Shown: positions 9,307-18,726, numbered from the stretch's first letter. The stretch: 64,000 nucleotides of DNA from Anabaena minutissima FACHB-250 (GCF_014697125.1 NZ_JACJRG010000013.1:62001-126000); one strand, 5' to 3'. The notes: generated from the letters alone by a model not told the origin. Numbers and translations are program-made.

Positions 9307-10947
9307 ATGCCAAAATTAAAATCCAAGTCATCACGTGCTAAAAAATCAACACAGCAACCACAGAAAGAAACGCCAACCCTGAGCCTAAAAGACAGGTTAG
9401 CCAAAAAGCGGAAAGAGACTCAAGCGCGTAAAGAACTGATTAGTTTACTAACTACCGTCTCTTTCTTCAGCTTCTTTGTTGGTATATTGCTGTTTTTAAC
9501 TGTAGGAATAAAGGCAGCAGTTCCTACTGTTTTGGGAATTATTGTGATGTCTATATCTTACAAATATCCAAGGTTAGCTCTTTTTGCTTTTCTGGTTTAC
9601 GTACCTTTTGGGGGTACAATCACTTACTACATTGGTAACAGTCCTATCTTACAACTAGCTAAGGACTCGTTCTATCTTCCGGCTTTAATCGCAATTTGGC
9701 AAACTTGCCGGAAGCAGAAACTACCTCTAATTCTGCCCTCTGCTATCAGAACTCCACTATTTATTTTATTTGGCTTGTGTATGCTGACCTTGCTGTTTAT
9801 CAATGGTGGACAGCAACTAAACCCACCTAGTGTGGGGCAATTCCAAGCAGCTACTAGCGAAATACCTATAGGTATGGGTATTCTGGGACTAAAAGTATTT
9901 TTAGGCTATGTCCCTTTGATTGGTTGCGCTTACTATTTAATTCGTGACAAACAGGATTTTCTATTCTTATCTCGCCTCCAGGTAAGCGCGATCCTCATAT
10001 GTGGAGCATTAGGTATTATTCAATACGGACTATTGTATACAGGGATCTGTGAAGGTACTAGAAATGCTTCAGGTGCTGACCTATTCAAAGCCACGCTGGA
10101 CGCACGTTGTTATTTTGGTGGTTCTCTAGTTTATAGTCCTAGCCAGGGAATTATTCGCTTACCGGGAACATTTGTTGCTCCTTGGCAATGGGCATGGTTC
10201 TTAATTTCCAGCACCTTTTTAGCCTTTGCGGCGGCTTTTTCTGACCCCTCTTTTATTTGGCGTGCAATCAGTTTAGGTTCATTGGCAACGGTATTTATTA
10301 ATGCCGTTGTTTCGGGGCAGAGAATTGCACTAGCTTTAGTACCAACGTGCTTTATGTTGTTGCTAATACTCACAGGTCAAATTGCCAACCTCAAACGCTT
10401 TATTCCCATTGGTATTGGCTTGGCTGCCATCTTAGGAATTGCAATGGTCACTAACCCTGCTGTAGTTCAAGAAAGGGTTGATAGTTTATCTGGTCGTTGG
10501 GACGCTTCACCACCAGAGGAGTTTATCGTCCAACAATTTGAGGAGAACTGGAAAACTGTAGATACTCCCATAGGCAGTGGTTTGGGAAGGGCTACTAATT
10601 CGGCTCGCAGTTTAGGTGGAACTAAGTTGGTGGAAACCTACTATCCCAAAGTGCTGTATGAAGTTGGCATTGTGGGATTATTGGGTTTTGTCGCCTTAGT
10701 GACTACCCTGACGGTTACAGCCTTTAAAACGTATCGTTCGATAAAAAACCGTAGTTTCCGTACTTACGCAGCTGCTATATGGGTGTTTATATTGTTTATC
10801 AGTTACAACACTTACTACTATCCTTTAGATGTCGATCCAGTAGCTGTATATTACTGGTTTTTTGCTGGAGTTCTTTTCAAATTACCAATACTAGATAAAC
10901 AAGAAAGGAAAAATGAAGCACTTGAAGAAAAAGGAAAAAGTGTTTGA
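9307..10947 (+). CDS. hpsL: Polytopic O-antigen ligase/polymerase-type protein, HpsL-like
   Basis: A 546-residue membrane protein. A strongly basic, Lys/Gln-rich cytoplasmic tail (1-45) is followed by about ten to twelve hydrophobic segments and one large hydrophilic loop (~375-450, containing WDASPPEEF and IGSGLGRA), the layout of the Wzy/WaaL (O-antigen ligase) superfamily. The region after the loop has the GLGRATNSAR and YYPKVLYEVGIVG pattern seen in such proteins. It resembles HpsL, a member of the hormogonium polysaccharide gene set of filamentous cyanobacteria, where it is thought to polymerise or export the motility slime polymer. Three glycosyltransferase genes follow. The symbol is by resemblance only. 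Confidence 0.65.
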   Translation: MPKLKSKSSRAKKSTQQPQKETPTLSLKDRLAKKRKETQARKELISLLTTVSFFSFFVGILLFLTVGIKAAVPTVLGIIVMSISYKYPRLALFAFLVYVPFGGTITYYIGNSPILQLAKDSFYLPALIAIWQTCRKQKLPLILPSAIRTPLFILFGLCMLTLLFINGGQQLNPPSVGQFQAATSEIPIGMGILGLKVFLGYVPLIGCAYYLIRDKQDFLFLSRLQVSAILICGALGIIQYGLLYTGICEGTRNASGADLFKATLDARCYFGGSLVYSPSQGIIRLPGTFVAPWQWAWFLISSTFLAFAAAFSDPSFIWRAISLGSLATVFINAVVSGQRIALALVPTCFMLLLILTGQIANLKRFIPIGIGLAAILGIAMVTNPAVVQERVDSLSGRWDASPPEEFIVQQFEENWKTVDTPIGSGLGRATNSARSLGGTKLVETYYPKVLYEVGIVGLLGFVALVTTLTVTAFKTYRSIKNRSFRTYAAAIWVFILFISYNTYYYPLDVDPVAVYYWFFAGVLFKLPILDKQERKNEALEEKGKSV

Positions 10948-11033
10948 TGTTGAAAAAATAGTCTGACCTGTTTGTGCGGATATATGACCAGAAAACAACT
11001 TAAATTTTGATAGCTTCATTTATCATCAAAAAT

Positions 11034-12029
11034 ATGAATAATCAGCCTTTAATCACTGTAATTATTCCTACATACTGTAGAGAAGAAGCATTAAGAGATA
11101 GTATTGCAGATGTTTTAAATCAAGATTATCCAAATTTTGAGGTTTTGGTAGTAGACCAGTCACCAACACACCAACCAGAAGTGCAAAATTATTTGGAAGA
11201 ACTAGCAGCAGCAGAAAAAATTAAATGGTTTAAACTGAACTGGGCAAGTTTACCGGGTGCGCGGAACTATGGTGTCAGACGGGCATCTGGGGAAATAATT
11301 ATTTTTATTGATGATGATGTCAAGTTAACCCCCAACTATATCTCATCTCATGCCAAAAACTATCTACAAAACCCAGAAATAGGGGCGGTGGCTGGACGGG
11401 TATTTGACAGAATGAAATTAGGTGATTCTGGGGGAGAATTTGAGATTGAATATCTACCCCCAGAGGCGATGGACGCTGGAATAGCTTGGTATCACATTGA
11501 CTTAGTACACACCATTAAGCCCCAACAAGTGCTGACAGCCAGGGGTTGCAATATGTCCTTCCGTCGGGCAATTTTCACTAAATATGGACTGCACTTTGAT
11601 GAGAGGTTTCGCGGTAGTGCAGTGCGGGAAGAATCAGATTTTTGTCTGAGGTTACGGCAGACAGGGTATAAGATTTGGTATGACCCAGAAGCTAATTTAG
11701 TTCATCTGGGGGAAGAAACAGGAGGCTGTCATGATATTAGTATGCGATCGCTCAAATATCAAATGACCTTCTATCACAATCATTTTTTGATGGGGCTGAA
11801 AAACCTTACTGCTAGCCAATCTTTACGTTTATACGCCCGTTTATTTGATTGCCACGTCCTTGGTCGTCCCCCTTGTCATAAGAGTGGCTCACCTATAAAA
11901 ATTGCTACTCGTGGTGTATTCTATATCTTAGGTTTCTTAAAAGCTTTGGGGACTATCATTCAATCTAATTGGGATGATGGGCAAATTTACAGTCGTCTTG
12001 ATCAAGAGTCAACCCCTACGGGGAATTAA
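11034..12029 (+). CDS. Family 2 glycosyltransferase of the polysaccharide block
   Basis: A 331-residue GT2 enzyme from ATG 11034 (MNNQPLITVIIPTYCREE); an upstream in-frame codon at 11007 adds nine improbable residues. Signatures are TVIIPTYCREEALRDSI at the N-terminus, IIFIDDDVKL with the metal-binding Asp cluster near residue 90, an ARGCNMSFRRAIF acceptor region, and REESDFCLRLRQTGYKIWY. Such enzymes add one sugar from a nucleotide donor on the cytoplasmic face. Its place between an HpsL-like gene and two GT4 genes fits the hormogonium polysaccharide set (possibly HpsN). The 60 bases before it hold no clear terminator. Confidence 0.8.
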   Translation: MNNQPLITVIIPTYCREEALRDSIADVLNQDYPNFEVLVVDQSPTHQPEVQNYLEELAAAEKIKWFKLNWASLPGARNYGVRRASGEIIIFIDDDVKLTPNYISSHAKNYLQNPEIGAVAGRVFDRMKLGDSGGEFEIEYLPPEAMDAGIAWYHIDLVHTIKPQQVLTARGCNMSFRRAIFTKYGLHFDERFRGSAVREESDFCLRLRQTGYKIWYDPEANLVHLGEETGGCHDISMRSLKYQMTFYHNHFLMGLKNLTASQSLRLYARLFDCHVLGRPPCHKSGSPIKIATRGVFYILGFLKALGTIIQSNWDDGQIYSRLDQESTPTGN

Positions 12030-12061
12030 AAATTAAAAATCAAAAATTAAAACCCCCATAA

Positions 12062-13237
12062 ATGAAGATTTTAGTTGCCAGTCATACCTATATCGTAGAC
12101 CTCAATTGTGAAAAACTTCGGGCTTTATCTCAACTGCAACCTGGTATTGAGGTGAAAGTTGTAGTTCCTAAAGTTTGGAAACCTGGTGGTGTACAAAATA
12201 AAACTATTGCCACCCAATATAGAGATGAAGGTGCATTTAGAATAGTTCCGGTTTCTAATTTTAGTCAAAACCATCAAGGTCTACTTACCTTCGGTGCTGA
12301 TTTAATATCTTTATTGCGACAGTTTCGCCCCCAAATTATCCAAGTAGAACAAGGTTCTAGGAGTCTGGCTTATACTCAGATGATTGTCTTAAATCAGTTA
12401 TTAGGACTGGAGGCAAAAAATATCTTTTTTACTTGGTGGAATTTACCTTACGAATTAAAACTACCAGTTGCTTTATTAGAAAAATATAACCTTAACCACA
12501 GCCACGGTATCATCTCTGGTAATCAGGATGGGGCTGAAGTTTTACAACAAAGGGGTTATCAAGGCGCAATTAAAGTCATGCCGCAATTGGGTGTAGATGA
12601 AAATCTTTTTACTCCTCAAGCACAACCAGAACTAGCTGCTAAATTGGGTATCACACCCAAAGATTTCATTGTGGGCTTCGTAGGGCGTTTTGTTCCAGAA
12701 AAAGGTTTATTCACACTCTTAAAATCATTAATTACTTTAAAAAATAAACATTGGAAACTACTACTATTGGGACGAGGTCTTTTAAAAGAAGAATTAGTCA
12801 AAATAATTACAGAAAATAATATTCAAGATAGGGTGATTTTCGTAGAGAGTGTGCCTCATGATGAAGTCCCCAACTACATTAATTTAATGAGTACCTTAGT
12901 CTTGCCTTCAGAAACTACATACAAATTTAAAACTCTCACTTCTGTTGGTTGGAAAGAACAGTTCGGTCATGTACTAATTGAGGCTATGGCTTGTAAAGTA
13001 CCTGTGGTTGGTTCTGATTCGGGGGAAATACCTTATGTAATTGGTGACGCTGGTTTGGTATTTCCTGAAGGTGATGCTCAAGCTTTAGCTAATTGTTTAT
13101 TACAGCTTATGGAAAAACCAGATTTGGCTCATAATTTGGCTGAAATTGGTTATCAGAAAGCAATGGATAAATATACGAATAAAGCTTTAGCCAAGCAACA
13201 ATTTGAGTTTTATCAGGAGTTAGTCAATAGTCATTAG
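12062..13237 (+). CDS. Family 4 glycosyltransferase (HpsO-like position)
   Basis: A 391-residue GT-B enzyme. The N-terminal Rossmann half begins MKILVASHTYIVDLNCEKLR; the C-terminal half carries VGFVGRFVPEKGLFTLL and the donor-binding FGHVLIEAMACKVPVVGSDSGEIPYVIGDAG with the E-x7-E pattern. It lacks a signal peptide. Family 4 enzymes are retaining transferases using nucleotide sugars. It starts 32 bases after the GT2 gene and ends 27 bases before the next GT4, so the three are probably one transcript. The last codons and stop (GTC AAT AGT CAT TAG) match an STRR heptamer, so the terminus may be repeat-derived. Confidence 0.85.
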   Translation: MKILVASHTYIVDLNCEKLRALSQLQPGIEVKVVVPKVWKPGGVQNKTIATQYRDEGAFRIVPVSNFSQNHQGLLTFGADLISLLRQFRPQIIQVEQGSRSLAYTQMIVLNQLLGLEAKNIFFTWWNLPYELKLPVALLEKYNLNHSHGIISGNQDGAEVLQQRGYQGAIKVMPQLGVDENLFTPQAQPELAAKLGITPKDFIVGFVGRFVPEKGLFTLLKSLITLKNKHWKLLLLGRGLLKEELVKIITENNIQDRVIFVESVPHDEVPNYINLMSTLVLPSETTYKFKTLTSVGWKEQFGHVLIEAMACKVPVVGSDSGEIPYVIGDAGLVFPEGDAQALANCLLQLMEKPDLAHNLAEIGYQKAMDKYTNKALAKQQFEFYQELVNSH

Positions 13238-13264
13238 AATTATAATCAATAAAAATTAAATAAA

Positions 13265-14449
13265 ATGAAAATTTTACATATTGTTCCATCGATTTCTTTA
13301 ATCTATGGTGGCCCTAGTCAAATGGTGCTAGGACTAGCACCGGCTTTGGCTAAAGAAGGGGTAGAAGTTACGGTACTAACTACAGATAGTAATGGTGATA
13401 CTGGTCAAAAACCTCTGGATGTACTTTTAAATGTACCTATAAAACAAGATGGCTATGATATTATTTATTTTCGCTGTGCGCCATTTCGGCGTTATAAATT
13501 TTCTTTGGATTTACTAAATTGGTTAAAAACTTACGCTAAAGATTTTGATTTAGCACATATTCATGCCTTATTTTCTCCGGTGAGTAGTGCGGCGGCGGTT
13601 GTATGTAGCCAACAAAAATTACCTTATATTTTACGTCCTTTAGGAACGCTTGATCCGTCTGATTTACTGAAGAAAAAACAATTAAAAAAGCTGTATGTAG
13701 AAATTATTGAACGGCGTAATTTAGCTAAAGCAGCAGCGATTCATTTTACAAGTGAACAAGAGGCAAAAATCTCAGAAAGATTTGGTGCAACTACACGAGA
13801 TTTGGTGATTCCCTTGGGTGTGATTCCTCCTGAATCTTTACCTAAAAATGGGAGAGATTTGATAAATAATAATTTAGGTATATCAAAAGATTTACCTTTA
13901 GTGTTGTTTATGTCACGACTTGACCCAAAAAAAGGTTTAAATCTGCTAATTCCAGCATTAGAAAAATTATTAGCATCTGGCACAAACTTTCATTTTGTCT
14001 TAGCTGGTGCAAGTCCCCAAGACCCAGATTATGAACGCAAAATTAAAGAACAAATCGATAATTCACCTTTAAAATCGCACACAACCGTCACAGGTTTTGT
14101 CAGTGGTGAATTAAAAACTAGTCTACTACAAGCAGCTGATTTATTTGTCTTGCCTTCTTATTATGAAAACTTTGGTATTGCCGTAGCTGAGGCTATGGTA
14201 GCCGGAAAACCTGTAGTTATTTCCGACCAAGTGCATATTTGGCAAGAGGTGCGTGATAGTGAATCAGGGTGGGTGGGAACAACAGATGTATCATCGTTGG
14301 TAGACTTGCTACAAGAGGCTTTGCAAAATCCTCAAGAATGTCAGCGTCGGGGATTAAATGCTCAAAAGTATGCCCTAGAAAATTTTAGCTGGAATGCGAT
14401 CGCAAAACAAACTATCCAAGCCTATCAAAAAATTATCACGAATCAGTGA
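13265..14449 (+). CDS. Family 4 glycosyltransferase (HpsP-like position)
   Basis: A 394-residue GT-B enzyme. The N-terminus MKILHIVPSISLIYGGPSQM is the glycine-rich acceptor-side start seen in GT4 proteins of surface polysaccharide pathways; SRLDPKKGLNLLIPAL and the E-x7-E region YENFGIAVAEAMVAGKPVVI bind the donor. It is the last gene of the polysaccharide block and only one base separates its stop from the stop of the convergent solute-binding gene, leaving no room for a separate terminator. The natural sugar is unknown. It fits the HpsP slot of the hormogonium set, but that identity is inferred from order. Confidence 0.85.
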   Translation: MKILHIVPSISLIYGGPSQMVLGLAPALAKEGVEVTVLTTDSNGDTGQKPLDVLLNVPIKQDGYDIIYFRCAPFRRYKFSLDLLNWLKTYAKDFDLAHIHALFSPVSSAAAVVCSQQKLPYILRPLGTLDPSDLLKKKQLKKLYVEIIERRNLAKAAAIHFTSEQEAKISERFGATTRDLVIPLGVIPPESLPKNGRDLINNNLGISKDLPLVLFMSRLDPKKGLNLLIPALEKLLASGTNFHFVLAGASPQDPDYERKIKEQIDNSPLKSHTTVTGFVSGELKTSLLQAADLFVLPSYYENFGIAVAEAMVAGKPVVISDQVHIWQEVRDSESGWVGTTDVSSLVDLLQEALQNPQECQRRGLNAQKYALENFSWNAIAKQTIQAYQKIITNQ

Positions 14450-14450
14450 A

Positions 14451-15572
14451 TTAATTAACCCTTTGCCAGAGACGCTGAATTTCTCTAATTGTCTGAGTGT
14501 TGGGTGGTGAGATGGTTTGCACAGTTGGCTTAATTTCAGCACCAGGGATATTTTGATTCCAAGGACTATTAGGTACAGCTTTTAAATCAACAGCATTATT
14601 CACTGGACGGAAACCATGCTGAACTAGAACGGCTTGTTGTGTGGGTTGTGTGAGGAAATCTAAAAACTTCCTGGCTGCATTTGCTGTTCCACCATCAACA
14701 TCTCGGCGGACAATTGCGGCTGTAGCGATAGATTCACTAGTAGGATTTAGATAGTAGATTTGGTAAGGTTTACCTTGATTAGCACCTGATTGTTGCCAAC
14801 GATAGAGAGCTATACTTTCGTATACTGTGGCCACATCAGCATCGTTGGGGCCTCTGCTAATAAACTCTTGCAAGAGAATATCTGTAGACCGTGGTGGCTG
14901 ATAGACTGATTTTTTCACCAACCCAAACAAAGACTGTACAGATGGGTTATTAAAACTATTTTGGTTAATGTTTGTACCTAATTTTGCTTGTGTCCATAGG
15001 TTTAGTGTCACCTGACCACTATTAGAACGGGTGGGGTCTGTCGTGACAAAATCAAAGCTACCCCAGTCATTAGCACCGCCAATTTTTCCCCAGTTACTGG
15101 CTTGCATTGCTTGTTCGATTTTTTGCCATTGGAAGCGTCCATCTGGGAACAGGACTTTACCCCGTTGTGGCCAAGCAATGGCTACCAATAAGGTTTTAGC
15201 TATTGGTGTGGGAGAATCATAAAATGGGTCGATGTTGTTGGTAGCTTGCAGGCGATCACTCAATTCTGTTAAAATTTCCCCACTGGCAGGTATTAACACC
15301 GCAGGTTTAAAGTCGTTCTTCTGATTAACATAATTATTAATTAGTTCTTGAGAACCTTGAAACTTGAGTTCTAACTTAATATTTGGGTTTTCCTGCTCAA
15401 ATTTTGCTTCTAATTTTTGCAGTGGTTCTTGTAGTTCCGTCCCACTCACAATTACCACAGTTTGCTGTAACCCAGGAATTGGGGCGTAAGTTAAGCCTAA
15501 TGAGGCTAAGATAATAGTGATTGAGGTAAAAACTTGATTCTTGCGGTTAAATTTAAATTTTTTGGATTTCAT
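14451..15572 (-). CDS. Extracellular solute-binding protein, membrane-anchored or secreted
   Basis: A 373-residue periplasmic-binding-fold protein. A basic start (MKSKKFKFNRKNQ) and one hydrophobic segment (~17-33) form an uncleaved anchor or signal peptide; there is no lipobox. The mature part begins with VVIVSGTELQEPLQKLE, as in type 2 binding proteins, and contains DPTRSNSGQ, a ligand-loop segment shared with the larger vWA protein at 17014-18726, so the two are paralogues of the binding domain. No ABC permease or ATPase gene is nearby, so a transport role is not supported. It is last in the four-gene minus-strand cluster, with the (ATTTT)7 tract immediately before its start. Confidence 0.75.
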   Translation of the reverse strand: MKSKKFKFNRKNQVFTSITIILASLGLTYAPIPGLQQTVVIVSGTELQEPLQKLEAKFEQENPNIKLELKFQGSQELINNYVNQKNDFKPAVLIPASGEILTELSDRLQATNNIDPFYDSPTPIAKTLLVAIAWPQRGKVLFPDGRFQWQKIEQAMQASNWGKIGGANDWGSFDFVTTDPTRSNSGQVTLNLWTQAKLGTNINQNSFNNPSVQSLFGLVKKSVYQPPRSTDILLQEFISRGPNDADVATVYESIALYRWQQSGANQGKPYQIYYLNPTSESIATAAIVRRDVDGGTANAARKFLDFLTQPTQQAVLVQHGFRPVNNAVDLKAVPNSPWNQNIPGAEIKPTVQTISPPNTQTIREIQRLWQRVN

Positions 15573-15575
15573 ATA

Positions 15576-15610
15576 ATTTTATTTTATTTTATTTTATTTT
15601 ATTTTATTTT
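15576..15610. repeat. (ATTTT)7 microsatellite between two genes of the cluster
   Basis: Seven perfect ATTTT units (AAAAT on the coding strand). The array supplies the last codons of the 184-residue gene (Lys-Ile-Lys-stop) and ends 4 bases before the ATG of the solute-binding gene, so it takes the place of a normal ribosome binding site. Confidence 0.95.
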
Positions 15611-16153
15611 GCGGGAGAAGTGACTAACGGTAACTACCACCACGATAAACATAATCAGAGTAATTAAAGAAAAAAAAGCAACCAAAAAGACAATCATAAT
15701 GTTGAGTCCTACTAAGGTTGCGAGGAAATTTAAAGCACTAAAATAAGTATCTGTAACTGTGACTTCTAGGGATGATTGACCCGTATTCGCTAGTAGTGTT
15801 TCCAGACGTTCTTTATCGGCTAATGCTGTTTTTAAATCACTTCCGTAAAAATATAGATTTTCTTCTTGATTATTTGTTTGGAGATAAATATAAGTTCCTT
15901 CAGGTAAATCTTCTTTAAAGACATACTCTTCTAACTCCACACCCGTTAACCTAAATGATGTAGGTGCATTTGACCACAAACCATATAAATGGCTAACCTG
16001 CTGCTGACATTTGACATAATTAGGTTCAATTCGTTGACATTTTAAATTAACTGACTTACCAAGCGTCAATATCAACATTGGTATAACTATCAATGATTCT
16101 CCAATGATGACAGCAAAAGTAACATTTTTCAGAAGACTGAATTTTTTCTTCAT
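15599..16153 (-). CDS. Membrane protein of unknown function
   Basis: A 184-residue protein with one N-terminal transmembrane helix (~10-32), an extracytoplasmic domain with two cysteine-containing stretches (LKCQRIEPNYVKCQQQ), and a C-terminal hydrophobic stretch of about 35 residues (~138-178). The short basic tail HFSRKIK ends inside the pentanucleotide repeat. I do not recognise the family. It is third of four minus-strand genes with the two solute-binding proteins, so it probably works with them at the envelope. The topology is a reading of hydrophobicity by eye. Confidence 0.7.
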   Translation of the reverse strand: MKKKFSLLKNVTFAVIIGESLIVIPMLILTLGKSVNLKCQRIEPNYVKCQQQVSHLYGLWSNAPTSFRLTGVELEEYVFKEDLPEGTYIYLQTNNQEENLYFYGSDLKTALADKERLETLLANTGQSSLEVTVTDTYFSALNFLATLVGLNIMIVFLVAFFSLITLIMFIVVVVTVSHFSRKIK

Positions 16154-16237
16154 GTGTACAGTACGAAATAGGAAATAAGGAAAGGAGAGTGAAGGAGCAA
16201 TTAACTTCCGTTAGCGTAAACGCAGTCCATTCTTACT

Positions 16238-16963
16238 TCATTGTCGTACTACTAAATCTAGGTTTTCTGAAAGACTACTTAGTTCATCGGCAATTAATTG
16301 TAAACCATTAATTTGTTCAGAATCAGTTAAATCAGATGTACGTAATCTTGTTTGCAGTTTTTGCAATACACCTGCAAAATCTTGTATTAAAGTAGCAATA
16401 TTAATAATCCTGGCTAGACGACTATCTTCACCTTCTTGTGCTAACTGTATATTGCGCTTGAGACTCTCTGATAATTGATTGAGGTGTCGTTGAGCCACCC
16501 CAGAACTAGAGGGTAATTTCTTTTGTACTTCTGTGAGTTGCTGTTGTAAAGTCTCGATAGAAAGGAGTAAATTGGTATGATGCAGATTAAAGACTAACTT
16601 ATCAATTTTACCTGGAAGTTCGACAGCGCGATCGCAACTTATAGAAACAGTAGCCAACAGTTCAATTTGAAAAGTATCATTTAACAGCTTTTGGGCTGCC
16701 AAATTTAGTCCATTAGCTTGGTTCGCTAAAGCCAACGCCGATGTTTTAACTGCTAAAATTTCCCGTTCCAATGCTGGATTATCTAACTCTAAAAATTCTG
16801 GTTCACGAGACTTTAAAAAACTAGCTCCAGCAACAGCAATACCAGCAGCAAAAGGTATCATAAATGGACTTGGCAACTGTACTAAACGCACACCTACAAA
16901 TAAAGTTACCCCTCCAGCTAACACAGCTAACGGATAAAACATTGGGTTTGCTAATTTCAGCAT
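16238..16963 (-). CDS. Coiled-coil protein with N-terminal membrane hairpin
   Basis: A 241-residue protein. Two hydrophobic segments near the N-terminus (~8-25 and ~31-48, LVQLPSPFMIPFAAG between them) are followed by a long helical, Leu/Gln-rich region likely to form coiled coils (for example LLSIETLQQQLTEVQKKL) with cytoplasmic orientation probable. No enzyme motif is seen. It lies 50 bases after the vWA lipoprotein gene and 85 before the next membrane protein, in the same direction. In other bacteria, vWA/binding-protein genes can neighbour TelA-type helical proteins; this one is too short and unlike TelA, so I leave it unnamed. Confidence 0.7.
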   Translation of the reverse strand: MLKLANPMFYPLAVLAGGVTLFVGVRLVQLPSPFMIPFAAGIAVAGASFLKSREPEFLELDNPALEREILAVKTSALALANQANGLNLAAQKLLNDTFQIELLATVSISCDRAVELPGKIDKLVFNLHHTNLLLSIETLQQQLTEVQKKLPSSSGVAQRHLNQLSESLKRNIQLAQEGEDSRLARIINIATLIQDFAGVLQKLQTRLRTSDLTDSEQINGLQLIADELSSLSENLDLVVRQ

Positions 16964-17013
16964 AATAGAAAAACTCCGCGTTACTTTGCGCTTACCTCAG
17001 CGTACCTCTGCGT

Positions 17014-18726
17014 TTAAAACTCAACCTGCAAATCTGACATCAACCGAGCAATTGTTTCCGGATCACCCTTAGAATAATATCCCCCATTCAACTCAGCAAT
17101 CCTCTTCAAAGCATCCGGATTAAACTCACCCTCTTTCCCATAACCAACAGTAAAGAAGCCAATTCTTTGGTCAGTAGAAAAGCCGCTTTTTTGCAATTCA
17201 CTTGATAGTTTATCTAAGGAAACTTGCGAGCCAGAATCTTCTCCATCTGTTAATATTAAAACAGCATTAATTGCATCTTGACGACGATTTCGCTGTAACC
17301 AATTGCGAGCTTGTAAAGCAGCATCATATAATCTTGTTCCACCATCCGCCTTCAGTCCACTAATAAATTGCAGGCCGCGATCGCGCCCTTGGGGTGTACC
17401 ATCTACTAACACTGGGGGACGAATCTCCGAATCAAAATCAATCAAAGCAATCTGCTCTTTTACACCGAGATTATTAATGTAATTTAATAGAGTATTTTGG
17501 ACGGCTGGTAGTTTATTTCCCTCCATCGAACCAGAAGAATCGACAACTACCACCACTAACGATGGTTTCTTCGAGGCTTCCTGCCAAGATTTCAACATAG
17601 CATCAACCACCTCTGGTTTAGGTGGTCTGAGGGAATCATACTTGGCTTGAGATTCCACACCAAAATCTGGAGAAAACTTTGCACCTAAAGCCACACCGGG
17701 AGTTCCTGGCCTTAAACCTAAATCGGGGGCAATTTTTTGAGTTTCCGGCGATCGCCAATAGGTGATAAACTTCTCAGCAGCAGCCTTCTCATCTGCACTC
17801 ACCCAAGGCGTATTCGGCACAATTGCCCGCATATTAGAAGTAAATGTCACTTTGGGATAAACGGCTGTATAACGCTGCTGTCCAGGTTGCAAGCCAGAAT
17901 TAGCCACAATCACACTAGACTCGTAAACAGACCCCACCGAAGCCCAAAATGTCCCATTTTTCACCATCGATTGGGCGAGAGAATTAGTAGAGACACCATA
18001 ACGGGTAATCTTGCTTTGGATTTGCTGAATTTGCGGCTGAAACTTCTGCACATCAGCAACAGTCAACTCTTCAGGACGCTTATTCGATACACTGACATAT
18101 TGAGCTACCAGTGTTTGTAACCCAGAGTTAGAACGAGTCGGCGCAGTGTGGACATAGTTAACAGTTAATGGCGGCGCGGCTGGGTCAATATCCCGGTGAG
18201 TCTTCGCTGTCACCAAAGCTTGATAAGGGTCAGCAACTTTTTTTAGTCCTCCAGCCACATCCGGTTGCGCCATAAACACCATTGGCGTGTTCGCTATTAG
18301 CTGTGCGTCAGTGATATCGGGAATATAATTTTGCCCTGGAAACAGTTGGTTAATACGGTAAACTAGCTGACTGTGATATATATCTCCATCCAGAGAAATA
18401 ATAGTTGGTAAGTCTGGTGCATCTGCTGGCAAAGTCCCATTTTTCAGTTGCGTAGCTGAAGTAACCACCTTTGTCACCACATCGCCGCTACCTAATGCTT
18501 CGCAACTTACCCGAAACCCTGTCCCATTATCTAACTTCGGTTGAGTATCATTAAAATTCTTTGCGGCTTGGTTGCAAAAATCACCCAAGGCACTACCCAC
18601 CAAAAGCTTAACTTTCAAACCCGTAAAGTTATCATCAGAGTTGGCATTACTATTACAAGCTGTTAGTAATAGTAGACTAAAGGCTGCCGTCAAGCGTGTA
18701 ATTGACCAAGACCCTTTGAGAATCAT
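17014..18726 (-). CDS. Lipoprotein with a solute-binding domain fused to a von Willebrand A domain
   Basis: A 570-residue protein. A signal peptide ends in the lipobox LLLLTAC, with the lipidated Cys near residue 24. Residues ~35-350 form a type 2 periplasmic binding domain with YVHTAPTRSNSGLQTLV. Residues ~385-570 form a vWA domain with the complete MIDAS site: VVVVDSSGSMEG, a downstream TRLYDAAL threonine, and ILTDGEDSG. vWA domains bind metal-dependent protein partners, so this is likely a surface sensor or adhesion/assembly factor rather than a transporter. It is the first gene of a four-gene minus-strand cluster whose last member is a paralogue of the binding domain. Confidence 0.85.
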   Translation of the reverse strand: MILKGSWSITRLTAAFSLLLLTACNSNANSDDNFTGLKVKLLVGSALGDFCNQAAKNFNDTQPKLDNGTGFRVSCEALGSGDVVTKVVTSATQLKNGTLPADAPDLPTIISLDGDIYHSQLVYRINQLFPGQNYIPDITDAQLIANTPMVFMAQPDVAGGLKKVADPYQALVTAKTHRDIDPAAPPLTVNYVHTAPTRSNSGLQTLVAQYVSVSNKRPEELTVADVQKFQPQIQQIQSKITRYGVSTNSLAQSMVKNGTFWASVGSVYESSVIVANSGLQPGQQRYTAVYPKVTFTSNMRAIVPNTPWVSADEKAAAEKFITYWRSPETQKIAPDLGLRPGTPGVALGAKFSPDFGVESQAKYDSLRPPKPEVVDAMLKSWQEASKKPSLVVVVVDSSGSMEGNKLPAVQNTLLNYINNLGVKEQIALIDFDSEIRPPVLVDGTPQGRDRGLQFISGLKADGGTRLYDAALQARNWLQRNRRQDAINAVLILTDGEDSGSQVSLDKLSSELQKSGFSTDQRIGFFTVGYGKEGEFNPDALKRIAELNGGYYSKGDPETIARLMSDLQVEF

